From assembly GCA_003278685.1 (NCBI GenBank), contig QCDS01000001.1:248001-312000 (forward strand): 64,000 bases of DNA, in the 5' to 3' direction. Source of the DNA: Prochlorococcus sp. AG-355-K03. Lineage in GTDB: Bacteria; Cyanobacteriota; Cyanobacteriia; PCC-6307; Cyanobiaceae. The position numbers were made by a program, and so were the translations under genes. Positions 32,839 through 41,596 of this stretch are shown here, piece by piece. Every line of letters begins with the position of its first letter. Within the stretch, counting starts at the first letter, position 1. The notes under the pieces were generated by a model that saw only the letters and a list, made by a program, of their open reading frames with translations, did not search any database and had not been told where the DNA came from.

Positions 32839-34275
32839 TTACGAAATGATACTTGAAAAAAAAATGGATTTATTAACCTTTAATTGTTCACTTATTAGTT
32901 TCTTGAAATAATCTCCACGCTCTTCATAATTTTTAAATTGATCAAAACTAGAGCATGAAGGTGAGAATAATAATGTTTCAACCCTATTATTTTGTAAATA
33001 ATGAAAAACAAAATTTAAAAGCTCTTTCAGTTCTGAAAATTCAAAAATATTTTTTTTAAATCCTTCATTAATAAGTGCCATTTTTAGGACTTTTGAGCTT
33101 TCTCCAAAAAGGAAAACACATTTAACTTTTTTCTTTAAAACTTTTATCCACTCACTATATTCATTGCCTTTTAATCTACCCCCAGCAATAATTATTATTT
33201 GACCTTCAATTGAACTTATTCCTGCAATAGATGAGTCAAAATTTGTAGCTTTACTATCATTAATTATTTCCAGATTGTTATTTTTATAAATTGTTTCCAT
33301 CCTATGGGGTAATTGTCTGTAATTAGATAAAGAATCTTTAATCTTCTTTCCAGATAATCCAATTTTTCTTGCTGCTGCAATTACCAGTAAAAGATTTTGA
33401 AGATTATGCTTTCCTTTTAAAGAAAAATGTTCAAGTTTGAATAGTTTCTTTCCTCTCTCAATAATGAATGCTTGATCATCTATCCAATAATCGCATTGAA
33501 AAAAATTTGATTTATCGAAACTAGTTGTTATCCAAACACCTCTTGATAGCGCACTGTAGTGATTTCTTAGGTTTTTATCGTCATAATTATAAATTCTAAA
33601 ATCAGATTTATCTAGCAAGCTTTTTTTGATGTTGAAATACTTCTCAAGTGTTTTATGCCTTTCAAGATGATCTTCTGTGAAGGTTGTCCAGATTCCAATA
33701 TTAGGTTTTACTTCTGGAGATATCTCTATTTGATAACTGCTTAATTCAGCCACAAGCCAATCAATTTTTTTGTGTTTTTTGGAGTAAGCATATTTACATA
33801 AAGGTGTACCAATATTTCCAGCAAAAGGAGCATATAATCCAGTATCGCAAAGTATATGGCTTAGTAAATGAGTAACAGTAGTCTTGCCATTAGTGCCAGT
33901 AATACCTATCCAATTTGTGTCTTTTAAAATTTCCCATGCAACATTAATTTCTCCAATTATTTTAATTCCCCTTTTTTTTAATTCAATAATAGTTAGATGG
34001 TCACAAGGTATTGATGGACTTACAACAACAGATTCAATCTCATTCATAAAAGTTTGAATTTCTTCAAATACAAATTCTTTATTCAGAGAAACTAGTGTAT
34101 TAAGCTCTTCTAATTCTGCTTTTCTTTCTAAGTATTCTATCCCATCTTTACTTTCCCAAACAATTACTCTCTTATTGATGCTGCTCAAATACTTGGCAGC
34201 CCAAAATCCAGATTTACCTAATCCAATTACAAGATTAATATTTTTTCTTTTACTTGAATGATTATTATCTATCAT
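32839..34275 (-). CDS. murD: UDP-N-acetylmuramoylalanine--D-glutamate ligase
   Basis: 478 residues. It adds D-Glu to UDP-MurNAc-L-Ala in peptidoglycan synthesis, in the cytoplasm. Visible motifs: N-terminal nucleotide fold ([15 protein letters not shown]), the Mur-ligase ATP loop [16 protein letters not shown] (about 125-140), the [12 protein letters not shown] segment, HNLQNLL, and [11 protein letters not shown] near residue 340. Full length. Confidence 0.95.
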   Translation of the reverse strand: MIDNNHSSKRKNINLVIGLGKSGFWAAKYLSSINKRVIVWESKDGIEYLERKAELEELNTLVSLNKEFVFEEIQTFMNEIESVVVSPSIPCDHLTIIELKKRGIKIIGEINVAWEILKDTNWIGITGTNGKTTVTHLLSHILCDTGLYAPFAGNIGTPLCKYAYSKKHKKIDWLVAELSSYQIEISPEVKPNIGIWTTFTEDHLERHKTLEKYFNIKKSLLDKSDFRIYNYDDKNLRNHYSALSRGVWITTSFDKSNFFQCDYWIDDQAFIIERGKKLFKLEHFSLKGKHNLQNLLLVIAAARKIGLSGKKIKDSLSNYRQLPHRMETIYKNNNLEIINDSKATNFDSSIAGISSIEGQIIIIAGGRLKGNEYSEWIKVLKKKVKCVFLFGESSKVLKMALINEGFKKNIFEFSELKELLNFVFHYLQNNRVETLLFSPSCSSFDQFKNYEERGDYFKKLISEQLKVNKSIFFSSIIS

Positions 34276-34379
34276 TAAATTTATAATTGAATTTATATTA
34301 ATTGCGTTTAAAGGTTAATTCAATCATGAGATCTTTCTTCAGTATTTATATACATTATTCGCCAAAGAAAAGTTAATTA

Positions 34380-34646
34380 ATGGAAGATAATACTGCAAAA
34401 TATTGGTTCTCTTGGTTTTATGAAAAGTGGGAGAAAAATGCTCCAGGTGAATTAATTGAACAAGGTTTAACTCCGTCTCAGATTGCTGAGCGCTTTGTAA
34501 ATGAAAACCATGATGCTTTTATTCAATTGTCAAAAAAAATTGATGAAAAAAATTATGATGCCTTAACAGAATTTATGAAACTCTCAGAAAGTGAATTACA
34601 TATCTTGAAGTATTTTCTAAAGTTAGTAAAAATGAAAAATTTATAA
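34380..34646 (+). CDS. 88-aa hypothetical protein, paralog of 23604-23930
   Basis: ATG 34380. Soluble and acidic. It shares WF-x-W near the N-terminus, the central AERFVNENHDAF segment and the C-terminal MKLSESELHILKYF with the 108-aa protein at 23604-23930. It overlaps the 3' end of the SDR gene by 6 bp in convergent orientation. Confidence 0.68.
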   Translation: MEDNTAKYWFSWFYEKWEKNAPGELIEQGLTPSQIAERFVNENHDAFIQLSKKIDEKNYDALTEFMKLSESELHILKYFLKLVKMKNL

Positions 34647-35570
34647 GAAGTTTTTAAGTATTTCAAGGCTTTTTTCCCATAAATTTTTTCTTTCTTTTTT
34701 ATTCATGGCGAAAGGCGAAGTAGGGGATAGTTTTGGATGACCTCTGAAATTAAATCTAGGACCATAATGATCACCTCCTCTTGCGTCTGGTGAAGTAGCT
34801 GCATAAAGTTGAGGTAAAGCACCCATCTCAGCAGTTTGAAAAATAGGGCTTAATAATTCCAAGGAGAATGTTTCTAATGGACTTGGATTGGGTTTTTGAG
34901 CAGTAAAGAGATTTGTTTTTGCAATTCCCGGGTGAGCAGCTAGAGAAAGTATATTTTTGTGCTTTAAATTTTCATTTAGTTCCAGAGCAAACATTACATT
35001 TGCCAATTTGCTATTGGAGTAAGATTCCCATTTATTGTAATAGTTCTCGGCTTTCAGATTTTTCCAACCAACTTTGCCAAAAAATTGTGCTCCGGAAGTC
35101 ACCGTCACTACTCTAGATTCTTCTTTTTTTTCAATAATTGGAAGTAGCTTTAGAGTTAAAAGCATATGAGCTAGATGATTAACTGCAAATTGTATTTCAT
35201 ATCCTTGAGCACTAAGAGTTTTAGGCGGATGCATAATGCCTGCATTATTGATTAGTAAATCCAAATTTTCAAAATTATCAAAAATTTTGGACTGAACTTC
35301 AACAATATTTTTTAAATCTGACAAATCTAATTCTAAAGGTGTAAATAATCCTTCAGGATTAAGACCTTTAAGTTTTTTGATAGTTTGATTAGCTTTTTCA
35401 AGTGATCTACAAGCTATAACAATATGAGCATTTTTTTCTGCTAAGGCCTTTGCAGTGTAGTATCCAAGACCACTATTCGCACCAGTAATTAGCGCTGTTT
35501 TGCCTGTAAGGTTTGGAATATTAGATGTTTCCCAGTTAGAGATTTTAGGTCTTGAAATAGTGGCAGTCAT
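34641..35570 (-). CDS. Short-chain dehydrogenase/reductase
   Basis: 309 residues. NAD(P)-binding motif TGANSGLGYYTAKALA (about 29-44), NNAGIM, and the catalytic YSNSK (Tyr-x3-Lys) near residue 182. This branch resembles protochlorophyllide-reductase/retinol-dehydrogenase-like SDRs. It is not the light-dependent protochlorophyllide reductase itself by its sequence details. Substrate unknown. Confidence 0.87.
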   Translation of the reverse strand: MTATISRPKISNWETSNIPNLTGKTALITGANSGLGYYTAKALAEKNAHIVIACRSLEKANQTIKKLKGLNPEGLFTPLELDLSDLKNIVEVQSKIFDNFENLDLLINNAGIMHPPKTLSAQGYEIQFAVNHLAHMLLTLKLLPIIEKKEESRVVTVTSGAQFFGKVGWKNLKAENYYNKWESYSNSKLANVMFALELNENLKHKNILSLAAHPGIAKTNLFTAQKPNPSPLETFSLELLSPIFQTAEMGALPQLYAATSPDARGGDHYGPRFNFRGHPKLSPTSPFAMNKKERKNLWEKSLEILKNFL

Positions 35571-35678
35571 TTAGTAATCCTGCATATTGCTTTGGAATTT
35601 AACCAAAATTTAATTACTTTTCTACTGTAAATACTGGAAGTCAGTATCGTGAGCTCTTATTGAAGGTACTATTTAGTG

Positions 35679-36428
35679 TTATTTTTCAATTGCATATTGC
35701 CATTCGCTATTTTGAGATAAACTTTTCTCTCTAAGTAACTGTAATTTCCTACTATTTATTTTTACAACTATCCCATTAGTTGGATATTTCGCAAATATTT
35801 TTTTCTCTAACCAATTTTTTTTATATATTTGGATTTCGCTTGTATGATTTGTGAAGTAACTGTCAGGGGTGCTGAAGCCACATTTTTTAAGATAATTAAG
35901 GGTTTCGTATTGATTAAGTCTTCTATTAAGTATTTGGAAACAGCAAAAGCGGAGACTTTCTCCAATCCCTTTCTTATCCTTAAGGTATTTTCTTGTAATT
36001 CTTTGGGAAATTCCGGCAACTTGGTTTGTAGCGTATAGTTCGCCTCTAATTTGAAAATCTCGTTTGATAGGAATACAATCGGGGACGTTTTTAATTTGTT
36101 TAATTTTGCTTGAGACATCAAATCCTTTTTTTGTAATAGCTTTATTAAATTTGCCATCTAGATATCTAATTGCAATAGCACAGCCATCAATTTTTGGTTG
36201 AATGCTTAATCTTGTTTTTGTTAATAAACTTTCCAAAAATTCTTTATAGTTTTCTTTGGCTAATTTTGGCAAAAGTTTATTATTTTTTTGGTTAAAGTAG
36301 TTAGGCTTTCGATCAACAGGAATAAAGAGCTTTTCAAGTTGCTTAAATGCATCATCCGAAATTATGCCTTCACCTATTCTGTATTGTTCATCTAGATACT
36401 TAACATTTCTCACTAGTAAATTATTCAT
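35679..36428 (-). CDS. Stand-alone NAD+-dependent DNA-ligase adenylation domain
   Basis: 249 residues against roughly 670 for LigA. The nucleotidyltransferase motifs are present: KIDG with the adenylated Lys79, RGELY (128-132), NGIVVKI (218-224), and a final WQYAIEK in the place of motif V. The protein stops exactly there: the OB fold, zinc finger, helix-hairpin-helix and BRCT parts are missing. The N-terminal NMN-binding (Ia) region is short (about 35 residues). It might still form enzyme-AMP, or act on a special nick with partners. A full LigA must exist elsewhere. Confidence 0.8.
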   Translation of the reverse strand: MNNLLVRNVKYLDEQYRIGEGIISDDAFKQLEKLFIPVDRKPNYFNQKNNKLLPKLAKENYKEFLESLLTKTRLSIQPKIDGCAIAIRYLDGKFNKAITKKGFDVSSKIKQIKNVPDCIPIKRDFQIRGELYATNQVAGISQRITRKYLKDKKGIGESLRFCCFQILNRRLNQYETLNYLKKCGFSTPDSYFTNHTSEIQIYKKNWLEKKIFAKYPTNGIVVKINSRKLQLLREKSLSQNSEWQYAIEK

Positions 36429-36705
36429 AATAATTTTGATAAATATTTAAAAATCTTTTAGAAAAATTCATTTAATTAAAGATTTGAAAATTAAAATTAG
36501 ATCTAAAAAGTAATTGACCACTAAATATCCTCCTACGCAGAGAGCGATTTAAGAGTATAAAATGTATTTATAAGACGTTTAAATTAAATACTTCAATCAA
36601 ACATATTTACTTAAGAGTGGAACAGAAAATTTTAAGAATTAATTTAAAGGCAAATTTTTGAAATTTCTATCAATACAAAAAAAAATTTTTTAGAGTTATG
36701 AGAAA

Positions 36706-37854
36706 ATGTCATTTTTATTAAAAGCTCAAAATACCTGGGAAAATTTTGCGAAATACAAAATCAATGATTATGCAAAATTAAGAAATTTTGATTTTGGACC
36801 AAATAACGAAAGTTCAGTTTCAAAATTATCGCCTTTCATTACTCATAGAATATTATCAGAATATGATCTGATTCATGATATTAAAAGTAAGTACAAAATC
36901 AAAAATTCAACTAAATTTGTTGAAGAAATATTTTGGAGAGTTTACTGGAAAGGGTGGATGGAAAATAGACCTAAAGTTTGGAGAAATTTTATTTCAGAAA
37001 ACAATCTCGATTTTGATTATGAGTTATATGAAAGTGCAATTAATGGCAATACAGAATTAGATTTTTTTAATTCTTGGGTACATGAATTAAAGCAGTACAA
37101 CTACTTGCATAACCATACAAGAATGTGGTTTGCGAGTACTTGGATATTTAATTTAGGCCTCCCTTGGCAATTGGGAGCAAAGTTTTTCTTTAAATATCTT
37201 TTTGATGGAGATGCTTCATCTAATCTCCTTAGCTGGAGGTGGGTCGGAGGATTGCAAACGAAGGGAAAACAATATCTTTTTTCATCATCAAACCTCAGAA
37301 GGTTTTCAAATAATAGATTTAATGTAGAAAAAATAAGTAATCAACAAATTTTTCTCGAAGAATCTAGTCAAATCCCATTTGAAGATGAGATTTATAAAAA
37401 TGATATGCATCCTAAATCAGATAATCTGATTATGTTTGAAAATGATCTACACCTTGCAACCCTTAAAAATTTACTTCCAAGCTATAAAAAAGTATTTATT
37501 ATCCTTTTAAAAAATGAACAAAGACAAATTAAATTGTCTGAATCTGTATTGAAATTTAAACAAGATTTGGTCTCTGAATTTTTAGAGCAATTCGATAATG
37601 TTGAACAGATTGATCCTTATTCATTGGAAAATATTTTTAAAAATACTAACGAAATAGACATTATTTATCCTGGAGTGGGAGAAAATTATGATTTCATAAC
37701 TGAGTTTAAAAATTTACACCAAAAAAAAATTTTTAATCTTGTGAGGGATGAAGATTTATTTGCTTGGAAATTTGCTAAAAGAGGGTTTTTTAAATTTAAA
37801 GAAAATATTCCAAAAATAAATCAGAGAATATTAGAAAATTTTTCAAAAAAATAA
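36706..37854 (+). CDS. Photolyase/cryptochrome-like protein, domains in reversed order
   Basis: 382 residues. Residues 1-225 match the helical FAD domain of photolyases (SPFITHRILSEYDL, EEIFWRVYWKGW, RMWFASTWIFNLGLPWQLG, FDGDASSNLLSWRWVGGLQT). No alpha/beta antenna domain precedes it. Instead, residues 240-382 read like that domain: LIMFENDLHLATLKNLLPSY recalls the FRNDLRLxDNxAL start of normal photolyases. The domain order is thus swapped. Light-driven repair or signalling is inferred from the FAD domain. Confidence 0.82.
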   Translation: MSFLLKAQNTWENFAKYKINDYAKLRNFDFGPNNESSVSKLSPFITHRILSEYDLIHDIKSKYKIKNSTKFVEEIFWRVYWKGWMENRPKVWRNFISENNLDFDYELYESAINGNTELDFFNSWVHELKQYNYLHNHTRMWFASTWIFNLGLPWQLGAKFFFKYLFDGDASSNLLSWRWVGGLQTKGKQYLFSSSNLRRFSNNRFNVEKISNQQIFLEESSQIPFEDEIYKNDMHPKSDNLIMFENDLHLATLKNLLPSYKKVFIILLKNEQRQIKLSESVLKFKQDLVSEFLEQFDNVEQIDPYSLENIFKNTNEIDIIYPGVGENYDFITEFKNLHQKKIFNLVRDEDLFAWKFAKRGFFKFKENIPKINQRILENFSKK

Positions 37855-37996
37855 TTTTTAACTTAGTTGAATTCCTAATCACAAAGCAACCCGTTTGGTA
37901 AGTAGGTATAAATACTTATTTAGGTGCGACTTTTGCTCTTTAATCCACGATGGATACTGTGACTAGTTATTTTTACTTAAGGATAATTTTTTAATA

Positions 37997-38548
37997 GTGC
38001 TTTCAACAATTCTTACAAAGTCGTTTAGCAAAGATACTGCTTTATTAATTCTTAGAGTTATAACTGGAACTGTTCTTATACATCATGGTTATGAGAAATT
38101 AGCAAACATAGAAAATTTCGCTGATGCTTTTGTAAGACCATTACATCTCCCATTCCCAATTTTTTTATCATACATAGCAGCATTTTCAGAAATAGGTGGT
38201 AGTTGGTTATTAATTATTGGCTTAGCCACAAGATTCGGAGCATTGGCAATTGTTGGAACAATTTCTGTCGCTATATATCATGCGCTTGTTACTTCAGGTT
38301 TTAATATTTTCTTACTAGAGCTTTTACTTTTATATTTCGCTTCAGCAACTTCAATCGCATTAACAGGTCCCGGTAATTTCTCCTTAGATGAAGTTATTAT
38401 CAGAATTTTGAAATCAGAAGATGTGGAGGAAATTATATCTTCAACTAAAGCAAAATCTTCGAAGCAAGTTGAAGTTAAAGAAGAAACAAGCAAAGGTGGT
38501 TTATTTCAATTTCTACAAGCGAACATACTCTCAGATACTTCAAGCTAA
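37997..38548 (+). CDS. DoxX-family membrane protein
   Basis: 183 residues, GTG start. Four helices with the DoxX pattern: LILRVITGTVLIHHGYEKL in the first, FLSYIAAFSEIGGSWLLIIG, FGALAIVGTISVAIYHAL and a fourth at LLELLLLYFASATSIAL, followed by a charged Lys/Ser tail of about 50 residues that the short DoxX at 11263-11643 lacks. Role unknown. Confidence 0.83.
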   Translation: MLSTILTKSFSKDTALLILRVITGTVLIHHGYEKLANIENFADAFVRPLHLPFPIFLSYIAAFSEIGGSWLLIIGLATRFGALAIVGTISVAIYHALVTSGFNIFLLELLLLYFASATSIALTGPGNFSLDEVIIRILKSEDVEEIISSTKAKSSKQVEVKEETSKGGLFQFLQANILSDTSS

Positions 38549-38713
38549 CTTTTTAGGATAAAGACTATTTACTAGTTCTAACCTTTTTCGATAACTGTCT
38601 CTTTTCTCTAGTTTTATCTTAATCGTTGCTTCACAAAGACTTATAAAAAGTCCTATGGCAGTCACCCAAGATAGAAAAATAAAAGGGTTTTCTGGAATTC
38701 CTGAGAAATTCAT
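38540..38713 (-). CDS. 57-aa single-helix membrane micro-protein
   Basis: ATG 38713. One helix (FIFLSWVTAIGLFISLCEA) with a basic tail (IKIKLEKRDSYRKRLELVNS). Its 3' end overlaps the end of the DoxX gene by 9 bp. Not identified. Confidence 0.5.
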   Translation of the reverse strand: MNFSGIPENPFIFLSWVTAIGLFISLCEATIKIKLEKRDSYRKRLELVNSLYPKKLA

Positions 38714-38787
38714 ATAAATAATACTTCTTTTTTAAAACTGACTTATCACTATCTGTATTTCAACCTAAATATACAATTTAGAAATAT

Positions 38788-39339
38788 TTAAGGATTAATT
38801 TCAACTTTTTCCCATTTTTTAACCTTTTCCCAAAGATATCGTTTATGAACAGGCTGTTCTAATTTAAGAAGATCTACTGAATATATTTCAAAATTTAGAA
38901 CCACAAAATTTTCTGACTTGGGTAGATTGGATAATCTTTCATGATTAGATTGGCCTTCTGGGTTTATTTTCTCTCCAGGAGACCCCCAAAACCAAGAAGA
39001 TTTTGATTTTTCTGATAATGAATCCCAATAATTTTTGTTATCACTTATTTCACGTATTTCTCCTTTAAATCTATATTGTGATTTGGTTTTCAAAAAGAAC
39101 CATAATATTTCTGCATTAGGGTTGGATTTTAAATGCCCAATTTTTTCACTTCTTCTATCTGTGAAAATTATCATTGAACTATCTTTATGCCATCCTCTGA
39201 AAACAACTGTTCTTAATCTTGGCTCATTTTCTTCGTTTACTGTTGCAAGCTGTATCCATCTATTAGAGGGTGATTTACCCTCTTTTTTTCTAGAAGATTT
39301 TAAATCTTGCCTCCAACTGGGTAAGTTGTTATCAGGCAT
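38788..39339 (-). CDS. Pyridoxamine-phosphate-oxidase-like FMN-binding protein (Alr4036 family)
   Basis: 183 residues. The FMN-binding split barrel is visible in RWIQLATVNEENEPRLRTVVFRGW, IIFTDRRSEKIGHLKSN and ILWFFLKTKSQYRFKGEI, and the C-terminal segment HKRYLWEKVKKWEKVEINP. This cyanobacterial/plant group is related to pyridoxamine-5'-phosphate oxidase, but the substrate is unproven. The start overlaps the end of the next gene upstream by 8 bp. Confidence 0.83.
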   Translation of the reverse strand: MPDNNLPSWRQDLKSSRKKEGKSPSNRWIQLATVNEENEPRLRTVVFRGWHKDSSMIIFTDRRSEKIGHLKSNPNAEILWFFLKTKSQYRFKGEIREISDNKNYWDSLSEKSKSSWFWGSPGEKINPEGQSNHERLSNLPKSENFVVLNFEIYSVDLLKLEQPVHKRYLWEKVKKWEKVEINP

Positions 39340-39949
39340 TTAATTTAGGCAATATTAGACCACTTTTCTTTTTGTATTCTTCGAATGAATCATATTTTGA
39401 GAGCGATTTATCTTTTTTTATCATTCTTGGTAGAAAAACTATAGAGAAAAATATTACAAGAATTACTAATGGAACGAAACTCATTGAGAGGATGGCGAAT
39501 GATAGATAAATTAGTATTTCTCCTAAATAATTTGTATTTCTTATATTTTCGAAAAATCCTTCTTTAATTAGATCTTTTTTTAATTTAAGAGAAAAATATT
39601 TTTGGGCATCACTAGCAAAGTGTAGAAACACACCAATTATATTTATAGATACAGAAGCAGCTATTACAATATTTGGAACAGATTTCTCAGATGAGATAAG
39701 AATGTAGGGAGCTACCCAGTAACTTCCAAGGAAAATAAAACCAGTAACTGAAGTTAAAAAATTGATTTTTTCTTTAAAATAAGGATCTGGGAATATCTTT
39801 TCTTTTAAAAGCCAAAGTAATCCATAAGTACCATGCAGAGCTAAATAAACGTAAGGAGCGATCGTAAAATTATCAAAAATAACCATAAGACCTATCACTA
39901 CAAATGCAGTGAGCCCCTTATGTAGATTAATTATTTGATTAAGTTTCAT
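39332..39949 (-). CDS. DUF1295/isoprenylcysteine-methyltransferase-like membrane protein
   Basis: 205 residues with about five helices. The C-terminal part (NIRNTNYLGEILIYLSFAIL, then SFEEYKKKSGLILPKL) resembles the steroid-reductase/ICMT/DUF1295 group that use SAM or NADPH within the membrane. Precise reaction unknown. It is translationally close to the FMN-protein gene. Confidence 0.75.
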   Translation of the reverse strand: MKLNQIINLHKGLTAFVVIGLMVIFDNFTIAPYVYLALHGTYGLLWLLKEKIFPDPYFKEKINFLTSVTGFIFLGSYWVAPYILISSEKSVPNIVIAASVSINIIGVFLHFASDAQKYFSLKLKKDLIKEGFFENIRNTNYLGEILIYLSFAILSMSFVPLVILVIFFSIVFLPRMIKKDKSLSKYDSFEEYKKKSGLILPKLNA

Positions 39950-40017
39950 CTTTTTGAATAATCTAAAAAATGAAATTATTTTCTGTGGATCTAACCTAAG
40001 TCGTCAAAAGTTTTAAT

Positions 40018-40088
40018 GGGCGATACTGGATTCGAACCAGTGGCCACTACCGTGTCGAGGTAGTGCTCTACCACTGAGCTAATCGCCC
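40018..40088 (-). tRNA. trnV: tRNA-Val(GAC)
   Basis: The minus strand folds as a full cloverleaf: acceptor GGGCGAT/ATCGCCC, D arm GCTC/GAGC, anticodon stem CTACC/GGTAG with loop TCGACAC, T arm ACTGG-TTCGAAT-CCAGT. The loop register puts GAC at positions 34-36, a valine tRNA. Position 33 is C instead of the near-universal U. No encoded CCA end. Confidence 0.88.
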
Positions 40089-40138
40089 AAATTGAAGAAA
40101 TTTTTTATTCCCCTTATAAGAAAATAGCAGGTTGAGTT

Positions 40139-40930
40139 TCATTTTCTAAGTAATTTAACTTTCCATCGTTCTCTTTTGGTTATTTCTAAATTTAAAATTT
40201 CAATAAATCCTTTATTTTCAAGTTCTAGTTTGTCGCCAATTTTTAGATTAATTGTTGGTTTATTAACTTTGCTTCCATTTAATCTGAGCATTCCATTTTC
40301 TATCCTTTCAATAATTTTTGTTCGTGATACCCTAAAGCCCGCTGAAGCTATAGCATCTAATCTTGTTGAAGCTTCTACTGTATTGACAAGTTTTTTGGAT
40401 CTTCCAGAAGGTATTTGTAATTCATCTATACCTACTATATTAATTTTTACTTTTACGTCTCTCAAATAAAAAATCTTTTCATCTAGATGCTCAATATCTA
40501 AATTATCAATTATCCCTTGTGCTCCCCTATCGCCAATAGTCCATATATCTCCAACTTTTAATTGATTAACCCCATTTTCAATTAAGAGGGATCTAAAATC
40601 GTCTTGTGTAGCATTATCAAATAAAAAATTTCCATTAATTTTTATTCCTTGAGCTGGAAAATTACTTTTTAGCGCATCCTCCACAAGAATATTATCCCCT
40701 CTAAAGCAAGCTATCCTAGATCTTTGAGAGGAAGAAAATCCTCCATAAATAAAAAATTTGAAATCATTTAAATTTTCAAAATCTTTTAAAATCTCTTCGC
40801 AAACATAAGTTGAATTAAACCCAGTCCAATAAGTTTCCCAGTGTTTGTAAGCTAAGTTAGCAATATTTATTAATTCCTCAGTTTCTTTTTTGTAGTTTGA
40901 ATTTATTAAGATTTCTTTTAAGTCAATCAT
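40139..40930 (-). CDS. Photosystem II S4-domain protein
   Basis: 263 residues. The C-terminal half has an S4 RNA-binding domain (STRLDAIASAGFRVSRTKII, then NGMLRLNGSKVNKP). The N-terminus is the YlmH-type domain found in TIGR03069 proteins, which are confined to oxygenic phototrophs and named for an early link to PSII. RNA binding or a ribosome-rescue role is plausible. It abuts the downstream membrane-protein gene (0 bp). Confidence 0.87.
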   Translation of the reverse strand: MIDLKEILINSNYKKETEELINIANLAYKHWETYWTGFNSTYVCEEILKDFENLNDFKFFIYGGFSSSQRSRIACFRGDNILVEDALKSNFPAQGIKINGNFLFDNATQDDFRSLLIENGVNQLKVGDIWTIGDRGAQGIIDNLDIEHLDEKIFYLRDVKVKINIVGIDELQIPSGRSKKLVNTVEASTRLDAIASAGFRVSRTKIIERIENGMLRLNGSKVNKPTINLKIGDKLELENKGFIEILNLEITKRERWKVKLLRK

Positions 40931-41497
40931 TTAGCCTTCTAAAAAAATTATATCTTTTGCTTCTGATTGTTTTATCAAAGCCCAAGGTAATTCAGTTCCA
41001 ATTTGATTTTCAAGTAGAACAAGCCATTTACCCTCTTTATTAGAATTAATGATTGATCTTAACTCTTTATTTCTATTAATGTTGATACTTGCAGAAGAGA
41101 CAATGCTTCCTAAATATCCTGAACCCATTCCTAAAAGTCCTCCAATGAGAGATTCCCCGATGTTATTTAAACCAAGAAAGCTGAAGGTAGATAAATTTGT
41201 CATATTAGAAAAAGCTATTCCAGCTATAAACCCAAACGGCATTAGCCATTTACTCATATCTTTTTGCCTGATCTTCCTATCAAGTTTAGGATTTAAGATT
41301 CTTATATCTTCAAAATTTTGAGATTTGAATAAGATATTTGCTTTTGCATTTAGCAATTCTGTTTCATCTGATGATATTTTCTCACTTATTGGTGGGATCA
41401 GAATAGCTTCAGAGAGCATTACTGATTTTTCGTTGAGAACATCAAATAGCTGTATACATTTATTAATGTCTTCAAATATCACAATACTTTTAGTCAA
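40931..41497 (-). CDS. Conserved membrane hypothetical protein
   Basis: 188 residues, TTG start. Two Gly-rich hydrophobic segments lie in the centre (WLMPFGFIAGIAFSNMTNLS, then ESLIGGLLGMGSGYLGSIV), flanked by soluble parts. The stop abuts the start of the S4 gene, so the two are probably one transcript. It may support the membrane or PSII-related role of its neighbour. Not identified. Confidence 0.7.
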   Translation of the reverse strand: MTKSIVIFEDINKCIQLFDVLNEKSVMLSEAILIPPISEKISSDETELLNAKANILFKSQNFEDIRILNPKLDRKIRQKDMSKWLMPFGFIAGIAFSNMTNLSTFSFLGLNNIGESLIGGLLGMGSGYLGSIVSSASININRNKELRSIINSNKEGKWLVLLENQIGTELPWALIKQSEAKDIIFLEG

Positions 41498-41596
41498 ATT
41501 TCAATCCTCAAATGTTTGTGTGTTATTCAAATTAATAAAATAAGATACATACACTATAGATTAAGTTAAAGTAAAAGATTAAAGAACCAATCTTAA

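Noticed and set aside
35807-36157. 116-codon minus-strand frame overlapping the ligase-like gene in another frame
   Set aside because: The ligase frame has all catalytic motifs; the alternative frame has none.
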